A stretch of DNA of 64,000 bases from Leadbetterella byssophila DSM 17132 (GTDB taxonomy: Bacteria; Bacteroidota; Bacteroidia; Cytophagales; Spirosomataceae): positions 1,116,001 to 1,180,000 of the forward strand of contig NC_014655.1 in the NCBI RefSeq assembly GCF_000166395.1, in the 5' to 3' direction. A program made the translations under genes and the position numbers. The notes under the pieces are model-generated. The model searched no databases. It worked only from the letters and a program-made list of their open reading frames with translations, and was not told the DNA's origin. Positions 1-6,994 of the stretch are shown piece by piece (within the stretch, counting starts at the first letter, position 1; each line of letters begins with the position of its first letter).

Positions 1-234
1 GTCCTTGTCGTTCCAAATAATAGGTTCGGCCTTTACGATGGAAAATACACCTGCCATTTCATCGTCCTTGTCTAAGACTTTAAAGTGCCTTTTCTCTGTA
101 ATTTCATTTTCAATAAATGATTTACTGAAAACAGGCCAACCGTATCCGCTTTGCTGAAATTGATAGGCTCTTGCTTCGCTGTATATTTTTTCCACCTCTG
201 GAATGTCGGCTATAACCGTTTGCTCTATTCTCAT
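1..234 (-). CDS. GNAT-like acetyltransferase, N-terminal part only
   Basis: This is the 5' part of a minus-strand gene that runs off the left edge of the window. It starts at the ATG at 232-234 and is open for the 78 codons available. The beginning (MRIEQTVIADIPEVEKIYSE) has the look of the first strand and helix of GNAT N-acetyltransferases, which move acetyl from acetyl-CoA to an amine. The acetyl-CoA-binding motif lies outside the window, so the family call rests on the N-terminus only. The start overlaps the stop of the upstream EamA gene by 4 bp (ATGA), which implies one operon and translational coupling. The substrate is unknown. Confidence 0.5.
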   Translation of the reverse strand, partial: MRIEQTVIADIPEVEKIYSEARAYQFQQSGYGWPVFSKSFIENEITEKRHFKVLDKDDEMAGVFSIVKAEPIIWNDKD

Positions 235-1145
235 TTCTTTGACATTTTCTGATAACCTCTATTGACACAATACACACCGCTTAAAGTAGCGACCAAAGCC
301 AATAAAGTGATACCGGTTAGGTTTTCATTCAGGAATAAAAATCCGAGCATAATGGCAATGAACGGATTGATATAAGCATACAGGGAAGAAATGCCTATCG
401 GCAAATGTTTCAGCGCATACACAAAAGCAGAATACGCAATGACGGAACCCACTACAATCAGGTAAACCAAAGCCCAGATACTGGATGTCGTTACTGTTTT
501 TAACTCTGAATAATCATCCAAAAAAGCACTGATTACAAACAAGGCCATTCCTCCGGAAAACAATTGCAATGCAGCATTTTGTAACACGTTCTTACTGTTC
601 GGGATTTTGTATTTTGCTAATACACTCCCCGAAGCCCAGGCCAGACAAGCTCCGAAGGCTATTAACATTCCCGTAAAATAGGCAGGATTGGCAAGGTCTT
701 TTAGATTGTCCCGAAAAATCAGTACAATACCCAAACAGCCTAATATCAATCCCACGATAATTAATAAATGTGGTTTTCTCCTGTCAAACCCGAACAAATA
801 GCTGATGACCACCACAAAAACAGGAATGAGTGATAATATCAATGCTGCCAGTCCGCTTGAAATGTAGCGTTCGCACCAACCAATCACACCGTTTCCCAAA
901 GCCACCATTAAAACGCCCGGAACAGATTGATAGAGGAAATCCGATTTATTCATATTCAAACTCCCTGTGAGTTTTAATCCTAAGAGCAAAGCTCCGCCTG
1001 CAACCACCTGCCGAATAGCAGCAAACAAAAACGGCGGAAAGGTTTCCACCCCAATACGGATAGCGAAATAGGTCGTTCCCCAAACGATACAAACAATGAA
1101 AAGTGCTCCGTAAGCCAGACTGTTTTTATTATTATCCATAGCCAT
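231..1145 (-). CDS. EamA/DMT-family transporter
   Basis: The gene encodes a 304-residue integral membrane protein with about ten hydrophobic segments in two repeats of roughly 130 residues each. This is the normal architecture of drug/metabolite transporters of the EamA (RhaT/YdcZ-like) type, usually exporters of amino acids or other small metabolites from the cytoplasm. The early motif WGTTYFAIR is typical of the family. The gene is divergent from the MocR regulator at 1235, with 89 bp between the two start codons. That arrangement is commonly seen for a MocR regulator and its target exporter. It overlaps the GNAT gene downstream by 4 bp. The substrate cannot be read from the sequence. Confidence 0.88.
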   Translation of the reverse strand: MAMDNNKNSLAYGALFIVCIVWGTTYFAIRIGVETFPPFLFAAIRQVVAGGALLLGLKLTGSLNMNKSDFLYQSVPGVLMVALGNGVIGWCERYISSGLAALILSLIPVFVVVISYLFGFDRRKPHLLIIVGLILGCLGIVLIFRDNLKDLANPAYFTGMLIAFGACLAWASGSVLAKYKIPNSKNVLQNAALQLFSGGMALFVISAFLDDYSELKTVTTSSIWALVYLIVVGSVIAYSAFVYALKHLPIGISSLYAYINPFIAIMLGFLFLNENLTGITLLALVATLSGVYCVNRGYQKMSKK

Positions 1146-1184
1146 CTGATAAATTATAATGCAAAATAAGGAAGAAAAAACGTA

Positions 1185-1224
1185 TGGTTACAGATACAAT
1201 TTTTGTAATTTTGTAGGATACAGT
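1185..1224. promoter_or_regulatory. Candidate MocR operator region with repeated TACA half-sites
   Basis: The 89-bp gap between the divergent EamA and MocR genes carries three related half-sites: GTTACAG, GATACAA and GGATACAGT (the last at 1216-1224). GATACAGT recurs at 6964-6971 and GGTACAGT at 4725-4732, both in control regions of the same island. MocR proteins generally bind direct repeats of short half-sites, so this is a likely autoregulatory and target operator. The last copy ends 10 bp before the MocR start codon, which would suit repression. No protein-binding evidence is available here. Confidence 0.4.
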
Positions 1225-1234
1225 ATGAAGTGCA

Positions 1235-2644
1235 ATGAAAGAAGTTTTATATCAAAGAATAGCAACGGTTCTTACGGAACAAATCAAAAACGGCACACTG
1301 AAAACAGGTGATAAGATGCCGTCATTACGTACGCTGCATAAAGAATATGGTGTGAGTATGAACACAGCCATACAAGCGTACTTGGAGTTGGAAGCCAACG
1401 GTCTGATTGTTTCCCGACCACAGTCCGGCTATTATGTGAATTACAAGCCTTCCAATTTGTCTGTCCCTTCCGTGAGTAAGCCTGCTAATCGGGCAAAACC
1501 TGAAAGTGTAGAAACACTGATTTCCAAAGTATATGCAACGTTAAGCAATAATGACGTTACCCGGCTTTCTTTGGGTGTTCCCGAAAACGAATTATTGCCT
1601 ATTGCAAAACTCAACAAAGAGTTGGTCAATGCGATGCGTAATCTCACAGGAAGCGGTACTGAGTATGAAGAAATACAAGGCAACCGAAAACTTCGCAGGG
1701 ATATTGCCCGATTGAATTATACCTGGAACGGAAATTTAAGTGAAGATGATATTGTTACGACTGCCGGGGCTATGAATGCTATTTCATTCGGGTTGATGGC
1801 ACTTACGCAGAAAGGCGATACGATAGCTGTGGAAAGTCCTGTTTATTTCGGCATATTGCAGTTGGCTAAAAGTTTGGGATTAAATGTCATTGAGCTGCCG
1901 ACACATCCGGTTACAGGCATTGAACCCGATGCTTTGAAAAAAACATTACCCCAAATAAAAGTGTGTATGCTGGTTTCTAATTTCAACAATCCGTTGGGAA
2001 GCTGTATGCCCGATGACCATAAAAAGGAAGTGGTAAAGATGCTTTCGGAGCGAGGTATTCCGCTCATAGAAGATGATTTGTATGGCGATGTGTATTTTGG
2101 GAACAGTCGCCCTAAACCTTGTAAGGCATTTGATGAAGAGGGGTTAGTACTTTGGAGCGGTTCTGTTTCCAAAACATTAGCTCCGGGTTATCGTGTGGGC
2201 TGGTTAGCACCGGGAAAGTTCAAAGATAAAATCGTTCATCAGAAACTCATTCATACGGTTTCTTCTACAACCATCACACAGGAAGCTATTGCCAACTTCC
2301 TTGAAAAAGGCAGGTATGAACATCATCTTAGAAAATTAAGAAGCGAACTACACGCTAATAGTCTGCAATTTGCCAGGGCTATTGCCGAGTACTTTCCGGA
2401 CGGGACTAAAATCAGCCGTCCGCAAGGCGGATTTATGCTTTGGGTAGAATTGGACAAACGAATCGATACTGCGGAATTATACGACCGGGCTATCCGTCAA
2501 AAAATAAGCATTGCTCCGGGCAGGATGTTTTCATTGCAAAACCAGTTTAACAACTGTATGCGGTTAAGCTACGGGCAATGCTGGTCGGAACAGATAGATG
2601 ACAAGCTGAAACAGTTGGGAAGAATTGCTAAAGGGTTGATTTAA
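1235..2644 (+). CDS. MocR/PdxR-type PLP-dependent transcriptional regulator (first copy)
   Basis: This 469-residue protein joins a GntR-type winged helix-turn-helix (about residues 1-75) to a fold-type I aminotransferase-like domain (about 100-465), the standard MocR design. Visible PLP-site residues are the Schiff-base lysine K313 in SGSVSKTLAPGYRVGW, the aspartate in IEDDLYGDVYF (about 280) and the asparagines in SNFNNPLG (about 250). MocR proteins use PLP, or PLP plus an amino acid, as effector to control nearby genes for vitamin B6, GABA, taurine or amino-acid transport. It is divergent from the EamA exporter, its likely target. Its 3' end overlaps the convergent amidotransferase gene by 17 bp. 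A second, different MocR lies at 6995. Confidence 0.92.
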   Translation: MKEVLYQRIATVLTEQIKNGTLKTGDKMPSLRTLHKEYGVSMNTAIQAYLELEANGLIVSRPQSGYYVNYKPSNLSVPSVSKPANRAKPESVETLISKVYATLSNNDVTRLSLGVPENELLPIAKLNKELVNAMRNLTGSGTEYEEIQGNRKLRRDIARLNYTWNGNLSEDDIVTTAGAMNAISFGLMALTQKGDTIAVESPVYFGILQLAKSLGLNVIELPTHPVTGIEPDALKKTLPQIKVCMLVSNFNNPLGSCMPDDHKKEVVKMLSERGIPLIEDDLYGDVYFGNSRPKPCKAFDEEGLVLWSGSVSKTLAPGYRVGWLAPGKFKDKIVHQKLIHTVSSTTITQEAIANFLEKGRYEHHLRKLRSELHANSLQFARAIAEYFPDGTKISRPQGGFMLWVELDKRIDTAELYDRAIRQKISIAPGRMFSLQNQFNNCMRLSYGQCWSEQIDDKLKQLGRIAKGLI

Positions 2645-3347
2645 TCGCGTTTATCCAATTTGAAAGAATTGTATCCATCAGTCTGTTGCATTGAGCAATA
2701 TGGTTGTTGTTGTTCAATAATTCATTTTCACTTTGTACATAGGGTAGGTTATATAAAAATTCATCTTTCCCGTTTTCGGTCATTTGCATTAAACTTCCTA
2801 TAGTTACTTCTAAATGAAATTGTAAGCCGATGATATGTTGATTGTAATAAAATGCCTGATTGATATTGGCTCCCGAATACAGTAAATTCAGAGTGCTGTC
2901 TTGGGGAATTTCAAACTGGTCTCCGTGCCAATGGAATACAACCGGATTATGTTTGAACAGTTCATAAAACCAAGCGATTTGCTTACATTCCTCTGTAGGA
3001 AAAACAGGAAACCACCCGATTTCTTTGTTCTTTGCCGAAACTACTTTTGCCCCCAAACAATCGGCAATCAATTGAGCACCTAAGCAAATTCCCAACACAT
3101 TTTTACCGGATTGGATACACGATTTTATAAATGCTTTTTCTTGTTTCAACCAAGGGAATTGTGTTTCATCATACACGCCCATCGGGCCACCCATTACAAT
3201 CAACGCATCTATCTTTGAAATATCAGGCAATAGAAAATCTCTTTCAAAAAATTTTGTAGCTGAAATATGATGATGATTCTCTTTTAACCAAGTCTCAATG
3301 TGTCCCAATCCCTCAAATGGGACGTGTTGAAAATAATGTACATTCAT
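2628..3347 (-). CDS. Class-I glutamine amidotransferase domain protein
   Basis: The protein (239 residues) is a stand-alone class-I glutamine amidotransferase. The nucleophile elbow GICLGAQLIA carries C88, and the rest of the triad is H178 and E180 in LQFHLEV. Such enzymes hydrolyse glutamine and pass ammonia to an acceptor, or cleave gamma-glutamyl bonds. Single-domain proteins of this kind are often annotated as GMP-synthase-like, but no synthase domain is present, so this is not GuaA. The gene follows the YggS-like gene with a 3-bp gap on the same strand, so the two are probably co-transcribed. The natural acceptor is unknown. Confidence 0.85.
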   Translation of the reverse strand: MNVHYFQHVPFEGLGHIETWLKENHHHISATKFFERDFLLPDISKIDALIVMGGPMGVYDETQFPWLKQEKAFIKSCIQSGKNVLGICLGAQLIADCLGAKVVSAKNKEIGWFPVFPTEECKQIAWFYELFKHNPVVFHWHGDQFEIPQDSTLNLLYSGANINQAFYYNQHIIGLQFHLEVTIGSLMQMTENGKDEFLYNLPYVQSENELLNNNNHIAQCNRLMDTILSNWINAIKSTL

Positions 3348-3350
3348 TGT

Positions 3351-4085
3351 TTATGCTTTTTGTTCATTCCAATAATAACTATCAGGATAAATGCGCTGTC
3401 CGAAAATAGCTGTACCTACCCTTATGATGGTTGCGCCTTCCTCTATGGCTGTTTCCAAATCGCCACTCATTCCCATTGACAATTCTTTCATTTGTATATC
3501 AGGAATGTTCAATGCGATAATTTCTTGTTGAATATTTTTCAATAATTTAAAGCATTGTCTCACTTTCTCAGTTTCAGCACTGAATAAACCAATGGTCATC
3601 AATCCTTTTATTTTTAGCCTGTCTAATCGGGCAATCTGCTGAACCAAAGCTATGGCATTATCGGGATGCACCCCGAATTTACTTTCTTCATTGGACGTAT
3701 TGACCTGTACAAGTACATCTATGGTTTTATCTTCATACTCCAAACGTTGCTGTAACTTTTCTGCCAAGTCTATACGGTCAAGCGATTGAATACAGGAAAC
3801 ATCATATTTTAAAACCTCTTTGATTTTATTGGTTTGCAAATGTCCAATGAAATGATTGGTATGTGAAACACCTTTCAATGCTTCATATTTCTCTTTGAGT
3901 TCCTGGACTTTATTTTCTGCTATCAGTGTATGTCCTGCTTGCAATGCAATTTTGATACGTTCGGCAGGTACGGTTTTGGTTGCTAATAGCAATTTGACCT
4001 CATCCGGATTTCTGTTACTTTCCTTGCAGGCATTGTTTATCCGTTCTTGTATGACTGCCATATTTCGCAAGATTTCTTCTTTCAT
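3351..4085 (-). CDS. YggS/PLPBP-family pyridoxal-phosphate homeostasis protein
   Basis: The 244-residue product belongs to the YggS/PROSC family, which binds PLP on a single TIM-barrel domain and buffers cellular B6 without known enzymatic turnover. The PLP lysine is K37 in LLLATKTVP. Family landmarks FIGHLQTNKIKEVL, SMGMSGDLETAIEEG and RVGTAIFG are all present. A longer reading frame extends to 4184, but its first 33 residues do not match the family, and MKEEILRNMA at 4085 gives the usual length. It heads a two-gene unit with the amidotransferase at 2628. A PLP-binding protein between two PLP-sensing MocR regulators points to B6-linked metabolism for this island. Confidence 0.9.
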   Translation of the reverse strand: MKEEILRNMAVIQERINNACKESNRNPDEVKLLLATKTVPAERIKIALQAGHTLIAENKVQELKEKYEALKGVSHTNHFIGHLQTNKIKEVLKYDVSCIQSLDRIDLAEKLQQRLEYEDKTIDVLVQVNTSNEESKFGVHPDNAIALVQQIARLDRLKIKGLMTIGLFSAETEKVRQCFKLLKNIQQEIIALNIPDIQMKELSMGMSGDLETAIEEGATIIRVGTAIFGQRIYPDSYYWNEQKA

Positions 4086-4192
4086 ACGTTGATGTTTTCT
4101 TGGAATATTTTGAGGTCGGAAATGGATTTGAACTACTGTGAAAGGTGTTGCATACCCTTGTCTAACCACTCGCCACCCGACCATTTTTTATA

Positions 4193-4221
4193 ACAAGGCG
4201 AACCAATTTAGTCCACCTTGT
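4193..4221. repeat. Imperfect inverted repeat between GNAT and YggS-like genes
   Basis: ACAAGGCGAAC (from 4193) pairs with GTCCACCTTGT (ending 4221), giving 11-bp arms with two mismatches around a short spacer. It sits just after the stop of the minus-strand GNAT gene. On that strand it is followed by TATAAAAAA and not by a T tract, so it is not a convincing intrinsic terminator. It may be a weak terminator or a binding site. Confidence 0.25.
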
Positions 4222-4224
4222 CCG

Positions 4225-4671
4225 TTACTTCCACCAATAGTAATAATTGTGGTTGCCGTCATACTCAAAACCGCAACGAGGATAGAGTTTGTTACCGATA
4301 TAGTTTGTCTTTTCGGTCTCAAGCATCAATCCGCAGGCTCCTGTTTCATCACACCATTGCTTTGCTCTGTCTATTAATGCTACCGAAAGCCCGTGTCCCC
4401 TGTAATCAGGATGCACAAACAAATCGCTCAACAACCACTGTTTTTGTAATTTAATGTAATGATAGAGTTTATACAACTGGACAAACCCCACCGGTTTGCC
4501 GTCTGCGTACACGACAAAAATATTCGATTGGTCGTTGTCTAATCGTTCTTTGATAAATTGTTTACATTTTTCTAAATCGTCTGATTGACGATAAAAAATG
4601 CGATAAAGGTTAAATAATTCTGCTGTTGTGTCTAATTCTTTCAGACTTGCTTTCTTAATATTGAACTCCAT
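4225..4671 (-). CDS. GNAT-family N-acetyltransferase
   Basis: The 148-residue product is a single GNAT domain. The acetyl-CoA pyrophosphate-binding segment DYRGHGLSVALIDRA and the C-terminal strand with YPRCGFEYDG are clear. The function is transfer of an acetyl group to an unknown amine. The frame is open to 4710, but the ATG at 4671 (MEFNIKKAS) matches the start of the fold, and the extra residues overlap the promoter-like box ACAAAAGTAT. The upstream region carries a two-box signature shared with the cupin gene at 6395, so the two are probably co-regulated. The gene is separate from the other GNAT fragment at 1-234. Confidence 0.85.
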   Translation of the reverse strand: MEFNIKKASLKELDTTAELFNLYRIFYRQSDDLEKCKQFIKERLDNDQSNIFVVYADGKPVGFVQLYKLYHYIKLQKQWLLSDLFVHPDYRGHGLSVALIDRAKQWCDETGACGLMLETEKTNYIGNKLYPRCGFEYDGNHNYYYWWK

Positions 4672-4693
4672 TTTATGAATCTTATTGATGAAA

Positions 4694-4737
4694 CAAAAGT
4701 ATCGGATCACAGGACGAGCCTAATGGTACAGTTTTTA
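4694..4737 (-). promoter_or_regulatory. Promoter/operator of the GNAT gene: TACTTTTG box plus upstream ACTGTACC site
   Basis: Read on the minus strand, the -7-like box TACTTTTG fits the Bacteroidota consensus TAnnTTTG. It lies 24 bp inside an upstream box TAAAAACTGTA. The same boxes with exactly the same 24-bp spacing occur before the cupin gene (6934-6976). No good TTTG -33 element is present at this copy, so activation by a bound regulator is plausible. Confidence 0.45.
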
Positions 4738-4801
4738 GATAAAATGATGGCCCAGGAGGATGGTCTATAATCATCAAACCCTGTGATTATCTCCATGTAA
4801 A

Positions 4802-5134
4802 TCAAAACTCGTCATAGTTTATTTTAATGTGGTCACTTACAGATACAGAAACGCAAGCTAAAATCAAACCTTGCTGAATATGGGCTTCAGATAAAATAAA
4901 ATTCCGCTTTAAATGTACTTCGCCCTCTTCTAATTTGCACACGCAAGTGCCACATGTACCTCTGCAACAAGAATATGGTGCTTCAATCCCTGCTTTAAGC
5001 AGTGCGTCAAGTAGGGGAATTTGTTTGTCCCACTGGATGTGTTTTGTATCACCCTGCAATGTCAATGTTACTTCCACATTTTCCGATTGCCCATCTTGAA
5101 TTTCAGCAAGTTGAGTTTCTTCTTTAAGAGGCAT
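4802..5134 (-). CDS. Plant-type [2Fe-2S] ferredoxin
   Basis: This 110-residue protein has the complete plant-type ferredoxin cluster motif, C56-x4-C61-x2-C64-x29-C94, within a beta-grasp domain (about residues 20-105). It resembles the ferredoxin module at the C-terminus of oxygenase reductases but stands alone, with no FAD/NAD domain. It would carry one electron to a partner enzyme in the cytoplasm. Additional cysteines C57 and C66 flank the cluster. It lies between the GNAT and a small thioredoxin-like gene on the same strand. No oxygenase or P450 partner is visible nearby, so the electron acceptor is unknown. Confidence 0.88.
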   Translation of the reverse strand: MPLKEETQLAEIQDGQSENVEVTLTLQGDTKHIQWDKQIPLLDALLKAGIEAPYSCCRGTCGTCVCKLEEGEVHLKRNFILSEAHIQQGLILACVSVSVSDHIKINYDEF

Positions 5135-5178
5135 ATTTATTCGCTTGTTTTAAACTGGTTACTAAAAAAATATTTATG

Positions 5179-5212
5179 AAAGCCCGAAAGTTTCTTATTG
5201 CTTCCGGGCTTT
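5179..5212 (-). terminator. Intrinsic terminator after the thioredoxin-like gene
   Basis: A 12-bp stem (AAAGCCCGAAAG paired with CTTCCGGGCTTT, one mismatch) around a 10-nt loop is followed on the minus strand by TTCATAAATATTTTTTT. It lies just after the stop of the thioredoxin-like gene and before the ferredoxin gene, so it should end the transcript coming from the right. Confidence 0.6.
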
Positions 5213-5222
5213 TGAAGGGTGG

Positions 5223-5453
5223 TTATTTCAAGTCTTCAATCGAAGCCCCAAAATTGATGTGTAATACATTTCCGTTAGATAGCACCAACGCCGGAACAGA
5301 TTGCACACCTGCCACTTCTGCATCCTTTACTTTGGCTTTATCTTCTCCCAAATGAATTACTTCTACTTGGTTCTCTGGAATGAAACTTAAAATATCCTGT
5401 TCTGCACTTACACATATAGGGCACCCTGCGTGATAAAAAATTGCTTTTGTCAT
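5223..5453 (-). CDS. Small thioredoxin/glutaredoxin-like protein
   Basis: The 76-residue protein is a minimal thioredoxin fold. The redox motif C11-P-I-C14 comes directly after the first strand (AIFYHAG), and the cis-proline loop is VQSVPALV (P54). It is shorter than ordinary thioredoxin (about 105 residues) and nearer to glutaredoxin-like or NrdH-like proteins in size. It probably reduces disulfides in the cytoplasm or serves one of the neighbouring enzymes. It is 20 bp downstream of the DapA-like gene and followed by a terminator, so it probably ends the cupin-dapA-thioredoxin transcript. Confidence 0.75.
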   Translation of the reverse strand: MTKAIFYHAGCPICVSAEQDILSFIPENQVEVIHLGEDKAKVKDAEVAGVQSVPALVLSNGNVLHINFGASIEDLK

Positions 5454-5473
5454 TTTGCTTTGTTTTTAGCGAT

Positions 5474-6373
5474 TTAACTTTGATAAACTTCGTTTTCTAT
5501 GGCGGAAAGTATGCAATCCAGTTCCGCTATTTCATTTTGACTAAGTGGCTGAATGGGACTTTTAAAACCTCCACCGCCTACCCCCAACAAATCCAGACCT
5601 GCTTTAATGGAACGTGGCAATCCTTTGGCTACAATGAATTTCAAGAGATTAACTTGTTTGTAGAATACGTTTCTTGCTTTCTCCAAATTGTTTTCCTGTA
5701 TAGCAGCATAGAGTGCCAAATTCAGCTCGGGTATCAGATTGGGAGCAGCTGTACACCAGCCTCTTGCTCCGGCAGAAAATGCGGCTAATGCCAGCGGATT
5801 GGAGCCATTGAAAAATGCGACCTCTTCGCCCAATTCCTTTCTCAGGTAGTGCATACGCTGGATATCGCCTGTACTTTCCTTTATCATCGTTACATTCGGG
5901 ATTTCCAGTAAACGCTTCAGCAATGCAGGTGACATATCCACACCACCTGTAGCCGGATTGTTGTACGCCATAATAGGAATAGCGATTTTGGAGGCTACTG
6001 TATCATAGTGTTTCACAATTTCATCATCGGTTAGTTTCCAATAACTCATCGGGATGATCATTACGGCTGTAGCACCTGCTTTTTCAGCAAATTTTGCGTG
6101 ATAAACGGTTCGCTCGGTTGTAAGGTTTGAAACACCTACCAATGTAGGTACTCTGCCAGCCACCTGTTGCATTGTCGCTTCGGTTACAGCTTCTTTTTCG
6201 GTATCATTCAGGTAAGGCATTACACCTGTACTTCCTAGTGGAGCAATACCGTGGACACCGGTGGTGACCAACCGTTCCACTTGTTTTTTGAATAAGGGAA
6301 TATCTATCTGCTCATTGTCGTCAAAGGGTGTAATCGGATAGGCAATCACACCTTTAAATGGTACGTTATTCAT
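5474..6373 (-). CDS. Dihydrodipicolinate synthase/N-acetylneuraminate lyase family aldolase
   Basis: The 299-residue protein is a class-I aldolase TIM barrel of the DapA/NanA superfamily. The Schiff-base lysine is K165 in VTMIKESTGD, the catalytic tyrosine is Y137 in MAYNNP, and the carboxylate-binding loop is GSTGV (47-51). True DapA usually has GTTGE at that loop. The change and the accessory context suggest a different pyruvate-type aldolase or dehydratase and not lysine biosynthesis. It lies 21 bp after the cupin gene and just before the thioredoxin-like gene on the same strand. Substrate not identified. Confidence 0.85.
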   Translation of the reverse strand: MNNVPFKGVIAYPITPFDDNEQIDIPLFKKQVERLVTTGVHGIAPLGSTGVMPYLNDTEKEAVTEATMQQVAGRVPTLVGVSNLTTERTVYHAKFAEKAGATAVMIIPMSYWKLTDDEIVKHYDTVASKIAIPIMAYNNPATGGVDMSPALLKRLLEIPNVTMIKESTGDIQRMHYLRKELGEEVAFFNGSNPLALAAFSAGARGWCTAAPNLIPELNLALYAAIQENNLEKARNVFYKQVNLLKFIVAKGLPRSIKAGLDLLGVGGGGFKSPIQPLSQNEIAELDCILSAIENEVYQS

Positions 6374-6394
6374 TTTGTAATCTTATTTTATAGG

Positions 6395-6922
6395 TTAAAA
6401 ATCTCTGCCCTCTTCTTCACGTAATGCTACGCCAAGGTTTTGAAGTTGCGGAGCATTTTCGCAAGCGATGTATTTGGCCGGTTCGCTGTCGCTCAAATTC
6501 TGGTGCTGATGCCATGCCCAGGACGGAATGTAAACTGCATCACCTGCTTCCCATTCTACGATTTCATCTTCTACTTTTGTCCAACCCTTACCTTCGAGTA
6601 CATACAAAACGGTTTCATAGGTGTGGCGGTGCAGGTGTGTTTTTTGTCCGGGCAATAGACCACCGATGGTCATACTTACATTTTTACTAGGCAGGTCAAC
6701 GAAGAACACCGGGTGTTTTCTTTCCTCCGAAAATTGGTTGTGTACACCTGCATTTTCAACGTTCTTGTGAATAACGTGAGAAGGCTTTACGTAGGTTGGC
6801 CTGGCAAAGGTCTGATGAAAATCTTTTGAGCTGAATTGCTTTTGCTCAGCGTGGATTGATTTCTTTACGGCTTCTGCTGTTTCTAATTTTGACATAACTG
6901 ATTTTTTATAGTTCTGTTGCAT
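6395..6922 (-). CDS. Cupin-domain protein
   Basis: The 175-residue protein has one cupin beta-barrel (about residues 80-160). The first conserved motif is GQKTHLHRHTYETVLYVLEG and the second is the glycine/histidine-bearing stretch WEAGDAVYIPSWAWHQH. The histidines and glutamate are arranged for a metal ion, so it may be an isomerase, dioxygenase or binding protein. The start is either the ATG at 6922 or MSKLETAE at 6895; neither has a clear ribosome-binding site. It is divergent from the second MocR regulator and is the first gene of the likely cupin-dapA-thioredoxin operon. The promoter matches that of the GNAT gene at 4225. Confidence 0.8.
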   Translation of the reverse strand: MQQNYKKSVMSKLETAEAVKKSIHAEQKQFSSKDFHQTFARPTYVKPSHVIHKNVENAGVHNQFSEERKHPVFFVDLPSKNVSMTIGGLLPGQKTHLHRHTYETVLYVLEGKGWTKVEDEIVEWEAGDAVYIPSWAWHQHQNLSDSEPAKYIACENAPQLQNLGVALREEEGRDF

Positions 6923-6931
6923 TATTGCACT

Positions 6932-6976
6932 ACAAAAGTATTGTATCTTTGGACTGTCAAAGTGATACAGTTTTTA
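6932..6976 (-). promoter_or_regulatory. Cupin promoter and MocR operator, two-box signature
   Basis: On the minus strand the sequence gives TAAAAACTGTA, then a TTTG -33-like element, 17 bp, and the -7 box TACTTTTG. This matches the Bacteroidota housekeeping promoter pattern. TGTATCTTTG and CAAAGTGATACA form an inverted repeat (about 6942-6969). The outer boxes (AAAAGTAT at 6934-6941 and TACAGTTTTTA at 6966-6976) are repeated with identical 24-bp spacing at 4695-4737. The region serves the divergent MocR gene at 6995 as well. Confidence 0.5.
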
Positions 6977-6994
6977 TAAAAACAGATAGTCCAG

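Noticed and set aside
2628..3347. The first amidotransferase considered as GMP synthase
   Set aside because: Only the GATase domain is present. There is no ATP-pyrophosphatase or dimerisation domain.
4138..4454. Two plus-strand frames opposite the GNAT gene
   Set aside because: They are antisense to a clear GNAT coding sequence and show no family character.
5441..5788. A plus-strand frame of 115 codons opposite the DapA-like gene
   Set aside because: It is antisense to a complete aldolase gene and its translation looks random.
6424..6690. Plus-strand frames opposite the cupin gene
   Set aside because: They mirror the cupin codons and have no independent start context or motif.
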